Below are positions 17,476 through 26,914 of a stretch of 64,000 nucleotides of DNA, piece by piece. The notes under the pieces are model-generated. The model worked only from the letters and a program-made list of their open reading frames with translations. It was not told the DNA's origin and did not search any database. The first letter of the stretch is position 1. Every line of letters begins with the position of its first letter. The position numbers were made by a program, and so were the translations under genes. Location: assembly GCA_021298815.1 (NCBI GenBank), contig JAJTHE010000042.1:61024-125023 (forward strand). Reading direction: 5' to 3'. Source of the DNA: Betaproteobacteria bacterium (GTDB taxonomy: Bacteria; Pseudomonadota; Gammaproteobacteria; Burkholderiales; CAIKXV01).

Positions 17476-18111
17476 TCAGCGCGCTTTCAGTACATTGCCG
17501 ATCTCAGGCCAGAGGGTGTCGAGCATCAGCGGTTGCGCTGCAACCGTCGGGTGGATGCCGTCGGGCTGGAAGAAGTCGCGTTTCTCCGCGAACCGTTCAA
17601 GTATGAAGGGCACCAGCGGCGTCTTCGTGTTGCGCGCCGCTTCGACGAACACCAGCCGGAACTTTTCGCTGAACGTGCGGCCGTAGTTCGGCGGCAGGCG
17701 GACGCCGACCAGCAGCGGCCGGGCGTTGACTTTCCGGCTTGCTGCAACCATGTATTCGAGGTTGGCCCGCGTGCTCTCCAGCGAGACGCCGCGCAGGCCG
17801 TCGTTGCCGCCGAGGGCGATCACCACCGCCTGCGGACGGTGCCGGGCGAGTTCGGCATCGATGCGATTGCGGCCACCGAGGGTGGTCTCGCCGCTGATGC
17901 TTGCATTGACCACGCGCCAGCCGGGGTATTCGGACTTCAGGCGACGTTCCATCAGCGCGACCCACCCGGAACCCTGGGGCAGTCCATACTCGGCGGACAG
18001 GCTGTCGCCGAACACCATCAGCACCGGTCCGGCCGCAGGCTGTGCGCGGGCGGTGGCGGACAGGGCCAGCGCCAGAGCCAGCAGCAGCACGGGCAGCAGG
18101 GCAAGCCGCAT
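17476..18111 (-). CDS. tesA: GDSL/SGNH lysophospholipase-arylesterase (TesA-like), periplasmic
   Basis: A 211-aa SGNH hydrolase with an N-terminal signal peptide (MRLALLPVLLLALALALS, cleavage probably after ARA, near 23). Blocks I (VFGDSLSAEYG, catalytic Ser), II (ISGETTLGG), III (ALGGNDGLRG) and V (DGIHPTVAA, Asp and His) are all present. The E. coli homologue is thioesterase I/protease I/lysophospholipase L1. As in E. coli, it is divergent from ybbA-ybbP, sharing a 46-bp start region. The ATG at 18111 gives a signal peptide of normal length. Confidence 0.92.
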   Translation of the reverse strand: MRLALLPVLLLALALALSATARAQPAAGPVLMVFGDSLSAEYGLPQGSGWVALMERRLKSEYPGWRVVNASISGETTLGGRNRIDAELARHRPQAVVIALGGNDGLRGVSLESTRANLEYMVAASRKVNARPLLVGVRLPPNYGRTFSEKFRLVFVEAARNTKTPLVPFILERFAEKRDFFQPDGIHPTVAAQPLMLDTLWPEIGNVLKAR

Positions 18112-18157
18112 GACATGGATACGATACGAGCGGATGGACGACGGGATGAAAGATGGC

Positions 18158-18916
18158 ATGAGTGGGGACAAGCGGCACGCTCCGGCGTTGAAGGCTGTCC
18201 ATCTTACTAAACGGGTCACCACCGGAGAGTCCTCGCTGCTGATCCTGTCCAACGTGAGCTTCGAGATCGCGCCGGGCGCGTCGGTCGCGGTGCTGGGTGC
18301 CTCGGGTTCGGGAAAGACCACGCTGCTCGGACTGCTGGCCGGCCTTGACACGCCCTCGGAAGGGCAGGTCGAGGTGCATGGCGAGGACATCTTCCGCCTG
18401 GACGAGGACGGGCGCGCCGCGTTGCGTCAGCGGCTGATCGGCTTCGTGTTCCAGTCGTTCCAGCTGCTACCCGCGTTGACCGCGCTCGAGAACGTGATGC
18501 TGCCGCTGGAACTCGCCGGCCGCCCGGACGCCCGCGAGCAGGCGCTGCCGTTGCTGGCCCGGGTCGGGCTCGCCGCGCGCGTCGGGCACTATCCGAAGCA
18601 GCTCTCCGGCGGCGAGCAGCAGCGGGTCGCGCTGGCGCGCGCCTTCGTCACCCGCCCGAAGCTGCTGATGGCCGACGAGCCCACCGGCAACCTGGATGCG
18701 GCGACCGGCAGCGACGTGATCGAGCTGATGTTCGAACTGAACCGCGAGCAGGGCACGACGCTCGTGCTGGTCACGCACGACGAACAGCTCGCCCGGCGCT
18801 GCGGCCGGCGGTTGCGCATCGCCGCCGGCGCGCTGGTGTCGGACGAGTCCGATCCGGCTGTCGCTGCGGGTACTGCCCGCGCAGCGCTGCGGGCGACCGG
18901 AACGCTGCCGGCATGA
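18158..18916 (+). CDS. ybbA: ABC transporter ATP-binding protein YbbA
   Basis: A 252-aa ATPase of the LolD/MacB subfamily: Walker A GASGSGKTT, Q-loop FVFQSFQLLP, signature LSGGEQQRVALARAF, Walker B LLMADEPTGNLD and switch THD. It pairs with the YbbP permease, whose ATG overlaps its stop (ATGA). Three in-frame ATGs (18134, 18146, 18158) are possible starts; 18158 best matches family length. The tail after THDEQLARRC is longer than in E. coli YbbA. Transported cargo unknown; LolD-type systems extrude lipoproteins or lipophilic compounds. Confidence 0.9.
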   Translation: MSGDKRHAPALKAVHLTKRVTTGESSLLILSNVSFEIAPGASVAVLGASGSGKTTLLGLLAGLDTPSEGQVEVHGEDIFRLDEDGRAALRQRLIGFVFQSFQLLPALTALENVMLPLELAGRPDAREQALPLLARVGLAARVGHYPKQLSGGEQQRVALARAFVTRPKLLMADEPTGNLDAATGSDVIELMFELNREQGTTLVLVTHDEQLARRCGRRLRIAAGALVSDESDPAVAAGTARAALRATGTLPA

Positions 18917-21426
18917 AAGGGCCGCTCGGCATGCTCGCGCTGTCGGCCCGGCTGGTCATTCGCGACTGGCGCGCCGGCGAGCTGCGGGTGCTGGTCGCGG
19001 CGCTGGTGATCGCGATCGCCGCGGTGACCAGCGTCGGCTTCTTCTCCGACCGGGTCCGGGTGGCGCTGATCGAGCAGGCCAATGCGCTGCTCGGCGCCGA
19101 CCTCATCGTGGTGTCCGACCGGGCGCTCGACCCGTCGCTGCCGCAGGAAGCCGCGCGCCTGGGGCTGGCGCAGGCACCGGTGCTGCGCTTCCCGAGCATG
19201 GTGATCCGCGGCGACCGCGCCCAGCTGTCCGAGGTGCGTGCGGTCGGCGAGGGCTACCCGGTCAAGGGCGAGATCGGCCTCTCGCCACGTAACCTGGAAG
19301 CCCCGGTCGCCACCCGCGGCGTGCCCGCGCGCGGCACGGTCTGGGTCGACACGCGCATGGTCGCGCTGCTCGGGGTCGACGGCGGACAGACGATAGAACT
19401 CGGCGACCGCTCGTTCACCATCGCCGGCGTGTTCGAGCGCGACGCGGAGGCGAGCGTCGGCTTCCTGTCGATGTCGCCGCGCATCGTCGTGAACGCACTC
19501 GACCTCCCCGAGACCGGACTGGTGCAGGCGTCGAGCCGGATCAGCCATCGCCTGATGCTGGCCGGCCCGCCGCCCGACATCGCGCGCTACCGGGCCTTCG
19601 TCGCGCAGCGGCTGGGCGCCGGGCAGCGGGTCGAGGACGTGCGCGAGGCGCGTCCTGAACTGCGCAGCGCGATCGAACGGGCGGAACGCTTCCTCGGCCT
19701 GGCCGCACTGGTCAGCGTGATCCTCGCAGGGGTTGCCGTCGCCCTGGCCGCGCGGCGCTTCCTGCAGCGCCACCTCGATGCCTGCGCGATGATGCGCTGC
19801 CTGGGCGCACCGCAGCGGCAGATGATCGGGCTCTACCTGACCCAGTTCCTCTTGCTGGGCGTGGTGGCGAGCGCCATCGGCTGCGCGATCGGCGCAGCGG
19901 GGCAGCAGGTGCTGGTACAGGTGCTCGGGTCGCTGATTTCCGCAACGCTGCCGCCGCCGACGCTCTGGCCCGCGGTGAAGGGCATGGTGACCGGCGTGGT
20001 GCTGCTGCTCGGCTTCGGGCTGCCGCCGCTGATCGCCCTTTCGACGGTGCCCACGCTGCGCGTGCTGCGCCGCGACCTCGGCACCCCCGGGCGCAGCAGC
20101 CTGCTGTCCTGGCTCGCGGCGTCCGCGGCGATCTCGGCGATGGTGATGTGGGAGGCGGCCGACCTCAAGCTGGGCGTGGCGATGCTGGGTGGCACGATCG
20201 CCACGGTGGCGGTCTGCGCCTGCTGCGCCTGGCTGGCGATGCGCGCCGCGGGCCGCCTCGCCGGCGGCGGCCGCGGCCGTGGCAGCTTCACCTGGCGTTA
20301 CGGCATCGCCAACCTGAACCGGCGCGCCGTGGGCAGCATCGTGCAGATGACCGCGCTCGGCCTGGGCATCATGGCGCTGCTGCTGCTGACGCTGGTGCGC
20401 GGCGAACTGCTCGACAACTGGCGGCGCTCACTGCCGGCGGACACGCCCAATCAGTTCCTGGTGAACATCCAGCCGGACCAGGTCGAGCGGGTACGCGCGT
20501 TCCATGCCAGCGAAGGCCTCGCCGCGCCCAACGTCCAGCCGATGGTACGCGGGCGCCTGGTGTCGCTGAACGGCAAGCCGGTGCAGCCCTCGGATTACGC
20601 CGACGACCGCACGCGCAGGCTGGTCGACCGCGAGTTCAACATGTCGTTCATGGCCGACGTGCCGCCGGGCAACGACGTCGTCGCTGGGCGCTGGTGGACG
20701 CCGGCCGACAAGGGGGCGGCGCTGCTCTCCTTCGAACAGGACATCGCCGCGCGCATCGGCATCCGCCTGGGCGACACCGTGGTCTACGACGTGGCCGGCA
20801 CGCGGCGCGAATTCATCGTCGCCAGCCTGCGCAAGGTCGACTGGGATTCGTTCCGCACCAACTTCTTCGTGGTGACGCCGCCCGGTGCGCTCGACGGGCT
20901 GCCGGTGAGCTACATCACCGCGTTCCGACTGCCCGACGGCCGTGAAGGCTTCACCAATGCGCTGATCCGCGAATTCCCCAACCTGCTGGTGATCGATGTG
21001 GGTTCGGTCCTGTCCCGCGTGCAGGCGATGATCGACCAGGTATCGAAGGCGGTCGAGTTCCTGTTCCTGTTCACGCTGCTGGCCGGGCTCGTCGTGCTGT
21101 ACGCGGCGATCGCCTCGACCCGGGACGAGCGCGTGTTCGAAGGCGCGATCATCCGCACGCTCGGCGGCTCCCGCCGCCAGCTGCAGGTGGTCCAGCTCGC
21201 CGAGTTCACCGCGATCGGCGCGCTGTCGGGGCTGGTGGCCGCCTTCGGTGCCAGCGCGCTGGCCTGGGCGCTGGGTCGTTTCGTGCTGGGTGTGCCGTTC
21301 ACCTTCGATCCCTGGGTATGGCTGGCCGGATTGGCCGGGGGGGCGCTGCTGGTCGGCGCTGCCGGGTGGATCGGCACGCTGGGCACGCTCAACGCATCTC
21401 CGCTGGCGACCCTTCGCAGGGTGTAG
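18913..21426 (+). CDS. ybbP: ABC transporter permease YbbP (FtsX family)
   Basis: An 837-aa permease with two FtsX-type modules. An N-terminal transmembrane segment (about 26-45), a large periplasmic domain, then helices near 265-285 (LGLAALVSVILAGVAVALAA), 305-330 and 350-370; a second set near 470-490; and a C-terminal trio (FLFLFTLLAGLVVLYAAIAS onward). The FtsX signature IIRTLGGSRRQ near 750 fits. Works with YbbA. In E. coli tesA-ybbA-ybbP form one conserved locus, reproduced here. Function of the exporter is not established. Confidence 0.9.
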   Translation: MKGPLGMLALSARLVIRDWRAGELRVLVAALVIAIAAVTSVGFFSDRVRVALIEQANALLGADLIVVSDRALDPSLPQEAARLGLAQAPVLRFPSMVIRGDRAQLSEVRAVGEGYPVKGEIGLSPRNLEAPVATRGVPARGTVWVDTRMVALLGVDGGQTIELGDRSFTIAGVFERDAEASVGFLSMSPRIVVNALDLPETGLVQASSRISHRLMLAGPPPDIARYRAFVAQRLGAGQRVEDVREARPELRSAIERAERFLGLAALVSVILAGVAVALAARRFLQRHLDACAMMRCLGAPQRQMIGLYLTQFLLLGVVASAIGCAIGAAGQQVLVQVLGSLISATLPPPTLWPAVKGMVTGVVLLLGFGLPPLIALSTVPTLRVLRRDLGTPGRSSLLSWLAASAAISAMVMWEAADLKLGVAMLGGTIATVAVCACCAWLAMRAAGRLAGGGRGRGSFTWRYGIANLNRRAVGSIVQMTALGLGIMALLLLTLVRGELLDNWRRSLPADTPNQFLVNIQPDQVERVRAFHASEGLAAPNVQPMVRGRLVSLNGKPVQPSDYADDRTRRLVDREFNMSFMADVPPGNDVVAGRWWTPADKGAALLSFEQDIAARIGIRLGDTVVYDVAGTRREFIVASLRKVDWDSFRTNFFVVTPPGALDGLPVSYITAFRLPDGREGFTNALIREFPNLLVIDVGSVLSRVQAMIDQVSKAVEFLFLFTLLAGLVVLYAAIASTRDERVFEGAIIRTLGGSRRQLQVVQLAEFTAIGALSGLVAAFGASALAWALGRFVLGVPFTFDPWVWLAGLAGGALLVGAAGWIGTLGTLNASPLATLRRV

Positions 21427-21491
21427 CGTGGGTCGTGCCTGGTGTGTGCCCTGCCTCCCGGCGCGCCGGCAGTCCAGGGCGGGCGCGCTGC

Positions 21492-21497
21492 TATACT
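21492..21497 (+). promoter_or_regulatory. possible -10 element upstream of rmuC
   Basis: TATACT lies 9 bp before the rmuC ATG at 21507. No good -35 is seen 16-18 bp upstream. If real, the transcript would start almost at the ATG, and the in-frame ATG at 21531 becomes an alternative start. Confidence 0.3.
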
Positions 21498-21506
21498 GCC
21501 TCCGCC

Positions 21507-23000
21507 ATGTCTCCCGCGACGCCCGCGCTGATGATCGAAGTCCTGCTCACGCTGCTTGCGCTGTTCGCGCTAGTCGCCTTCGTCTGGCTGGCACTCAAGC
21601 TCGGGCAGCTGCAGCGCACACTCGCGCGGGCGCCTGCCGACCTCGCAACCCTGCTCGACGAGAAGCATCGTGCGATGCTGGTCGACCTCAACCAGGCGCT
21701 GGCCGGGTCTGCCGACCGCCTCGCGCTGAGCCATGCGACGCAGGCCGACCTGGTCCGCTCCAGCGTATCGCAGGAACTGCAGCAGGCGCGCGAGGCGATC
21801 CAGATCCTGCAGCTCGCGCAGGGACGCGACCTCGCCGCCAACCGCGAGTCGATGGCACAGCGCCTCGCCGAGATGTCCGCGGCGATGCAGGGGCGACTCG
21901 ACGGGATGCGTAGCGAGACGCTGATCCAGCTGCACGAGACGCTGTCGGCGCAGGGCAGGGCGCAGAACGACGCGGCGCAGTCGATGGTGCGCAGCCTGAC
22001 CGCGCACCTGGTGACCCAGGTCGAAACGCTGTCGAAGTCGGTCGAGGCGCGACTGGGCGAGATCAGCGGCAAGGTCGGCGAGCGGCTGGACGAGGGCTTC
22101 AAGCGCACCAACGAGACCTTCGCCAGTGTGATGGCGCGCCTGGCCACGATCGACGAGGCGCAGAAGAAGATCGACGGCCTGACCACCAACGTGGTCAGCC
22201 TGCAGGAACTGCTCGGCGACAAGCGCTCGCGCGGCGCGTTCGGCGAGGTGCAGCTCGAGGCGATCGTGCGCAACAGCCTGCCGCCGGGGGCGTTCGAGAT
22301 GCAGTGCACGCTGTCCAACCATGCCCGTGTCGACTGCCTGCTGCGGTTGCCGGAACCGACCGGTTCGGTCGCGGTCGATTCGAAGTTCCCGCTCGAGAAC
22401 TATCGTGCAGGGTTTGCCGCCGACCAGCCGGAGGCAGAGCGGCAGGCGGCACTGCGCCGGTTCAAGGTCGACGTGAAGAAGCATGTCGACGACATCGCCG
22501 ACAAGTACATCATCGCCGGCGAGACCAGCGACGGTGCAGTGATGTTCATCCCGGCGGAGGCCGTGTTCGCGGAGATCCATGCGCACCATCCCGACCTGGT
22601 CGAACATGCGCAGAAGCGACATGTCTGGGTGACCTCGCCAACGACGCTGATGGCCATCCTCAACACGGCGCGCGCGGTGATCAAGGACTTCGAGACGCGG
22701 CGGCAGGTGCACGTGATCAAGGATGCGCTGTCCAAGCTCGCGCGCGACTTCGAGCGGTTCGACCATCGCATGCAGCAGCTTGCCAACCACATCCGCCAGG
22801 CGAACGACGACGTGCAGCAGGTGCATGTCAGCAGCCAGAAGATCACGCACCGGTTCCGCCACATCGAACAGGTCGACATCGAGCGGGCGCTGGGCAGCGA
22901 ACCGGTGGCGGCGATGCCGGTGGAACCGCTTGTCGAGCCGCTGCCCGGTTCCAACCTGGCCGCGATCGCGCCGGCATCCCTGCCTGCGGGCGGCACCTGA
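21507..23000 (+). CDS. rmuC: DNA recombination protein RmuC
   Basis: A 497-aa RmuC: an N-terminal transmembrane helix (about 10-30, EVLLTLLALFALVAFVWLAL), a long coiled coil (about 40-230) and the conserved RmuC domain with KRSRGAFGEVQLEAI, VDSKFPLENY, and TSDGAVMFIPAEAVFAEI. RmuC limits inversion events at short inverted repeats in E. coli, and the domain is nuclease-like. The C-terminal tail (EPVAAMPVEPLVEP) is Pro/Ala-rich. Start ATG 21507; the ATG at 21531 is possible. Confidence 0.93.
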   Translation: MSPATPALMIEVLLTLLALFALVAFVWLALKLGQLQRTLARAPADLATLLDEKHRAMLVDLNQALAGSADRLALSHATQADLVRSSVSQELQQAREAIQILQLAQGRDLAANRESMAQRLAEMSAAMQGRLDGMRSETLIQLHETLSAQGRAQNDAAQSMVRSLTAHLVTQVETLSKSVEARLGEISGKVGERLDEGFKRTNETFASVMARLATIDEAQKKIDGLTTNVVSLQELLGDKRSRGAFGEVQLEAIVRNSLPPGAFEMQCTLSNHARVDCLLRLPEPTGSVAVDSKFPLENYRAGFAADQPEAERQAALRRFKVDVKKHVDDIADKYIIAGETSDGAVMFIPAEAVFAEIHAHHPDLVEHAQKRHVWVTSPTTLMAILNTARAVIKDFETRRQVHVIKDALSKLARDFERFDHRMQQLANHIRQANDDVQQVHVSSQKITHRFRHIEQVDIERALGSEPVAAMPVEPLVEPLPGSNLAAIAPASLPAGGT

Positions 23001-23002
23001 CC

Positions 23003-23446
23003 ATGGCGGCCGGGGCTGCGCGGGGCGGATACGCCGCGATCGCCTGCGCCATCGCCTGCGTGCTGCTGCTGTCTGCCTGCGGCGCACCCGATCCGGAGCG
23101 GGTAGCGCGCGAGCGCGAGGTCGCCGAGGGCGTCGAGCGGGCTGCCTCGCGCCTCTACAAGCGCCCGTTCGACGTGATCTGGGGGGCGCTGCTGGCGTCG
23201 GCCGCCGAGCGGAAGATGACCGTGCTGCAGGCCGATGCCACCAGCGGCGTGATCGAACTGCGCCACGGCATGTCGGCGACCAGCATCGGCGAACGGATCG
23301 ACATCCGGGTCACCACGACGGTCGACCGTGCCGTGCGGGTGGAGATCCGCTCCCGCCCGCTGGTCGTGGTGTCGGTGCCGCGCGACTGGCAGCGCGTGCT
23401 GTTCGGCGATCTCGAGCAGAAGATCGCGCCGCGTCGCCAGCCCTGA
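23003..23446 (+). CDS. putative lipoprotein of unknown function
   Basis: A 147-aa protein with a lipoprotein signal: hydrophobic run then LLSAC, Cys26 being the predicted lipidated residue, and no Asp at +2 (GAPD follows), so outer-membrane sorting is likely. The rest has alternating beta-strand patterns (SGVIELRHGMS, RIDIRVTTTVDRAVRVEIR) and no family I recognise. It starts 2 bp after the rmuC stop and ends 3 bp before mtfA, so it belongs to the same transcript. Confidence 0.75.
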   Translation: MAAGAARGGYAAIACAIACVLLLSACGAPDPERVAREREVAEGVERAASRLYKRPFDVIWGALLASAAERKMTVLQADATSGVIELRHGMSATSIGERIDIRVTTTVDRAVRVEIRSRPLVVVSVPRDWQRVLFGDLEQKIAPRRQP

Positions 23447-23449
23447 ACG

Positions 23450-24322
23450 ATGTTCGGCCTGGGCAGGTGGCTGCGCGGCCGGGCGCTCGCCCGTGCGGCG
23501 ATCGACGATCGCGACTGGCGGCAGGCGCTTTCCCGCTGCCGGGTGGCACGCCACCTGGACGATCCCGCCTGCGCGCGGCTGCGCGAATGCGTGACCCTGT
23601 TCCTCGATGCCAAGCAGTTCACTGCGGCGGGTGGACTGGTGCTCACCGGCGACATGCGCCTGGCGATCGCGCTGCAGGCCTGCGTACCGATCCTCGAACT
23701 GGGCATCGACAGCTATGCGCCGTGGGTCGAGGTGATCGTGTATCCGGACGAGTTCATCGTCGAACGCGAGCAGGTCGATGACGCCGGGGTGGTGCACGTG
23801 GTGCGCGAGCCGCTGTCCGGGGAGTCCTGGGCGGGCGGCCCGGTCATCCTGTCATGGGCCGATGTCGAGGCGGCGAATCCGGATGAGCCGTACAACGTCG
23901 TGCTGCACGAGTTCGCGCACAAGCTCGACATGCTCGACGGCGACGCCGACGGCATCCCGCCGCTGCATGCCGGCATGAGCCGCGCGCGCTGGCATGCCGC
24001 GTTCAGCGAGGCCTTCGACGACCTCGTCGACCGGGTCGAGGCGCTGGAGCGGCTGGAATACCGGGCGAACCGCAGCCGGCGCCGTCCGGCGACGGGCGAT
24101 GCGGGCGATGACCCGACGGCTGCGCTCGACGACGCCTGGGCGGCCCTGCCGTTGGACCCCTATGCGTGCAAGGATGCCGCCGAGTTCTTCGCCTGCGTCA
24201 GCGAGGGCTTCTTCGAGGCGCCGGCGCGGCTGCACGCGGCGTACCCCGCGGTCTATGCGCAACTGCGCGATTTCTATCGTCAGGATCCGCTCGCCTCAAC
24301 TTTTCCGCCAACCGGACGATAA
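23450..24322 (+). CDS. mtfA: MtfA-type zinc metallopeptidase (M90)
   Basis: A 290-aa member of the MtfA/DUF980 family. The zinc motif HEFAHKLDMLDG starts near residue 153, and the downstream acidic residues in ACVSEGFFEAP complete the gluzincin-like site. In E. coli MtfA binds the glucose-PTS repressor Mlc and has aminopeptidase activity. About 20 residues rich in Arg/Ala (RANRSRRRPATGDAGD) form an insertion near 205-225. Glucokinase is two genes downstream, suggestive but not proof of a link with sugar metabolism. Confidence 0.9.
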   Translation: MFGLGRWLRGRALARAAIDDRDWRQALSRCRVARHLDDPACARLRECVTLFLDAKQFTAAGGLVLTGDMRLAIALQACVPILELGIDSYAPWVEVIVYPDEFIVEREQVDDAGVVHVVREPLSGESWAGGPVILSWADVEAANPDEPYNVVLHEFAHKLDMLDGDADGIPPLHAGMSRARWHAAFSEAFDDLVDRVEALERLEYRANRSRRRPATGDAGDDPTAALDDAWAALPLDPYACKDAAEFFACVSEGFFEAPARLHAAYPAVYAQLRDFYRQDPLASTFPPTGR

Positions 24323-24364
24323 GGAGAATTGGTTCTCCAACCCAGCCCCGACGACGTACGCCCG

Positions 24365-26821
24365 ATGACCGACGGAAGGTTCAACCGCTACACGACCCGG
24401 ACACTGGCGATGCTGTTCTCGGCGTTGCTCGCGATGCTGCTGCTGGCCACCGGCGCCAGCATCCTGCACATGCAGGAGCAGGCACGCCTGGCCGACGACC
24501 GCGCGGCGGTGCGCAGCGCCGCGGCGACACGGTCGGAGGCCGCGATGGGCCTGTCCCGCAGCCGCAGCGAGGCGCTGCGCGCCGTCCTCGCAGCGCCCAC
24601 GGCGCCGGCCCGGCTGGCGACCGAGCGCCGGCTGGAGGCGGTGACGCGGCAGTGGCAGGAGGCGATCGGCATGCTGCGCGCCCCGGCGGACGCCGGCGCG
24701 GCGGGCGATGCGCCGGTGGTCGATGAACTGCTGGCCGCCGCCACCCGAGTGATGGAGGCGCAGGCCGACATCCTGCAGGCACTGGCACGCAACGACGATC
24801 CGGGCGCGCAACGCATCTACGTGGAGCGCGAGGTGGAGGCGCAGAGTACCCTGCAGGCCTCGATGGCCCGCCTGACCGGCACGCACCGCAGCGCCATCGC
24901 GGCGATCGGCGCCGATGCTGCGGAACGGGCACGCCGCGTGTTCCTGCTGCTGGCGGCGGCCGTCGCGCTGGTCATCGCCGGCGTCGGACTCGCCGGCCAT
25001 GCGCTGATCCGGCGCGCGAACCGCCAGGAGTCCGACCTGCACCGCGAGCGGTCGCTGTCCGACATGACGCTGCGCTCGATCAACGACGGCGTGATCACCG
25101 TCGATGCCGGGGGCCGGGTGGAGTTCATGAACGCGGTGGCCGAATCGCTGACCGGATGGCGGCTGGAGGATGCGCGGTTGCGTCCGCTCTCCGATGTCTA
25201 CCCGCTGGTGGACGAGCGCACCCGCGCCGTGCACCCGTTCGAGCCGTGGCATCCGTCGGCCACGCCGCAGCGCCGGCACGAGGGCGACACGCTGCTGCGC
25301 CTGGCCTCCCGCGACGGCCGCGAGGTCTCGATCCGGCACTCCTTCTCGCAGGTGGTCGACCTCGAAGGCACTGCCGGGGGCGCGATCGTCGTCTTCCACG
25401 ACGACAGCAGCCTGCGCTCGCTCGCCGAACAACTGTCCTGGCAGGCCAGCCATGACGCGCTCACCGGGCTGGCCAACCGGCGCGAGTTCGAACGCGCCCT
25501 CACCGAACTGCTGGCCTCCGCGGCCAGCGGCCACAAGACCCATGCGCTTCTCTACGTCGACCTCGACCACTTCAAGTCGGTGAACGACAACGGCGGCCAT
25601 GCCTGCGGCGACGAACTGCTGCGCCAGCTCACCACCGTGATGCAGTCGCGGATGCGGGCGAGCGACGTGCTGGCCCGGCTGGGTGGCGACGAATTCGGCG
25701 CGCTGCTCGAATCCTGCCCGGCAGACCAGGCGCTGCGCATCGCCAACGGCCTGCGCGACGCGGTGAACGCGTTCGTCCTCGTCTGGCAGGGGCGGCAGTT
25801 CAAGGTGGGCGTCACCATCGGCCTGCTGCCGATCGATGCCGGCAGCGGTTCGGTAGCCCAGGTGATCGCGGCGGCCGATGCCCTCTGCTACCAGGCCAAG
25901 GCCGACGGCCGCGACCGGGTGCAGGTGTTCCGCCCGGACGAGGAGGCCGGCCGGCGCCGGTCCTCGGACGCGCAGATGATCTCGCAGATCAGCGAGGCCT
26001 TCGACCTTGGCCGCTTCGTGCTCTACGTGCAGCCGGTCGCGCCGATGCGGGTCGAACTGGCTGGCAGCGCGCACCGCGAGGTGCTGGTACGCATGCTCGA
26101 CGCGAACGACAACCTGGTGCTGCCCTCGGTGTTCCTGCCGGCGGCCGAGCGCTATGAGCTGCTGACCTCGATCGATCGCTGGGTGCTGCGCTCGCTCGCC
26201 GCCCACCTGGCGGAGCGGCGCATCCGCGAAGACGAGCGGGCCGAGCGGCCGATGCGCCACAGCGTGAACGTGTCCTCGGTGAGCCTGCAGGATCCGGAGT
26301 TCCGTACCTTCGTGCGCGGGCTGATCGAGAGCCACCGGCTGGCGCAGGGCCAGCTCTGCCTCGAAGTGACCGAGGTGGGCGCGATGGCGAACCTCACCCG
26401 AATCGCCGACGGCATGCACGAACTGCGCGTGGCCGGCTGCAGCTTCGCGCTGGACGATTTCGGCGTCGGCCTGTCCTCGTTCTCGTACCTGCGCTACCTG
26501 CCGATCGACTACCTGAAGATCGAGGCCGGGTTCGTGCGCGACATGATCGACGACCCGATGGATTGCGCGATCGTCGATGCCATCGCGCGCATCGGCCACG
26601 TGCTCGGTATCCATACCGTGGCGCAAGGCGTGGACGATGTCCACACGGCCGGCAAGCTCGAGGCGATGGGCATCGACTATGCGCAGGGCAGCCAGTACGG
26701 TGCGCCCCGGCCGCTGCTCGAGCCGGCAGCGCGTCCCGCGATGGCGGCTCCCATCCCCTCGATGCCGCTGGCGCCGCAGTCGCTCAGCCTGGGCACCCCG
26801 GGTGCGCCGACCGGCGAGTGA
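24365..26821 (+). CDS. membrane sensor with PAS, GGDEF and EAL domains
   Basis: An 818-aa c-di-GMP protein. A transmembrane helix near 15-33, a helical extracytoplasmic region, a second helix (VFLLLAAAVALVIAGVGL) near 195, a PAS domain (MTLRSINDGVITVDAGGRVEF), GGDEF (intact LGGDEFGALLE near 440) and EAL (signature changed to E-V-L-V-R; LDDFGVGLSSF retained). So cyclase activity is likely; phosphodiesterase activity is plausible. Start choice: ATG 24365 lacks a Shine-Dalgarno, while a TTG at 24329 has AAGGAGA only 2 nt away. That AAGGAGA is inside an inverted repeat, GGAGAA-TTGG-TTCTCC (24323-24338), which could mask it. Confidence 0.9.
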   Translation: MTDGRFNRYTTRTLAMLFSALLAMLLLATGASILHMQEQARLADDRAAVRSAAATRSEAAMGLSRSRSEALRAVLAAPTAPARLATERRLEAVTRQWQEAIGMLRAPADAGAAGDAPVVDELLAAATRVMEAQADILQALARNDDPGAQRIYVEREVEAQSTLQASMARLTGTHRSAIAAIGADAAERARRVFLLLAAAVALVIAGVGLAGHALIRRANRQESDLHRERSLSDMTLRSINDGVITVDAGGRVEFMNAVAESLTGWRLEDARLRPLSDVYPLVDERTRAVHPFEPWHPSATPQRRHEGDTLLRLASRDGREVSIRHSFSQVVDLEGTAGGAIVVFHDDSSLRSLAEQLSWQASHDALTGLANRREFERALTELLASAASGHKTHALLYVDLDHFKSVNDNGGHACGDELLRQLTTVMQSRMRASDVLARLGGDEFGALLESCPADQALRIANGLRDAVNAFVLVWQGRQFKVGVTIGLLPIDAGSGSVAQVIAAADALCYQAKADGRDRVQVFRPDEEAGRRRSSDAQMISQISEAFDLGRFVLYVQPVAPMRVELAGSAHREVLVRMLDANDNLVLPSVFLPAAERYELLTSIDRWVLRSLAAHLAERRIREDERAERPMRHSVNVSSVSLQDPEFRTFVRGLIESHRLAQGQLCLEVTEVGAMANLTRIADGMHELRVAGCSFALDDFGVGLSSFSYLRYLPIDYLKIEAGFVRDMIDDPMDCAIVDAIARIGHVLGIHTVAQGVDDVHTAGKLEAMGIDYAQGSQYGAPRPLLEPAARPAMAAPIPSMPLAPQSLSLGTPGAPTGE

Positions 26822-26914
26822 ACCGCAGGATCCCGCGTCTGGCCGCTTGCCCCGGAGGTCGGCATCGACCACACTGCCGGGGATGCTGTGGAATCCGACC
26901 AGGAGCTGCACGCG

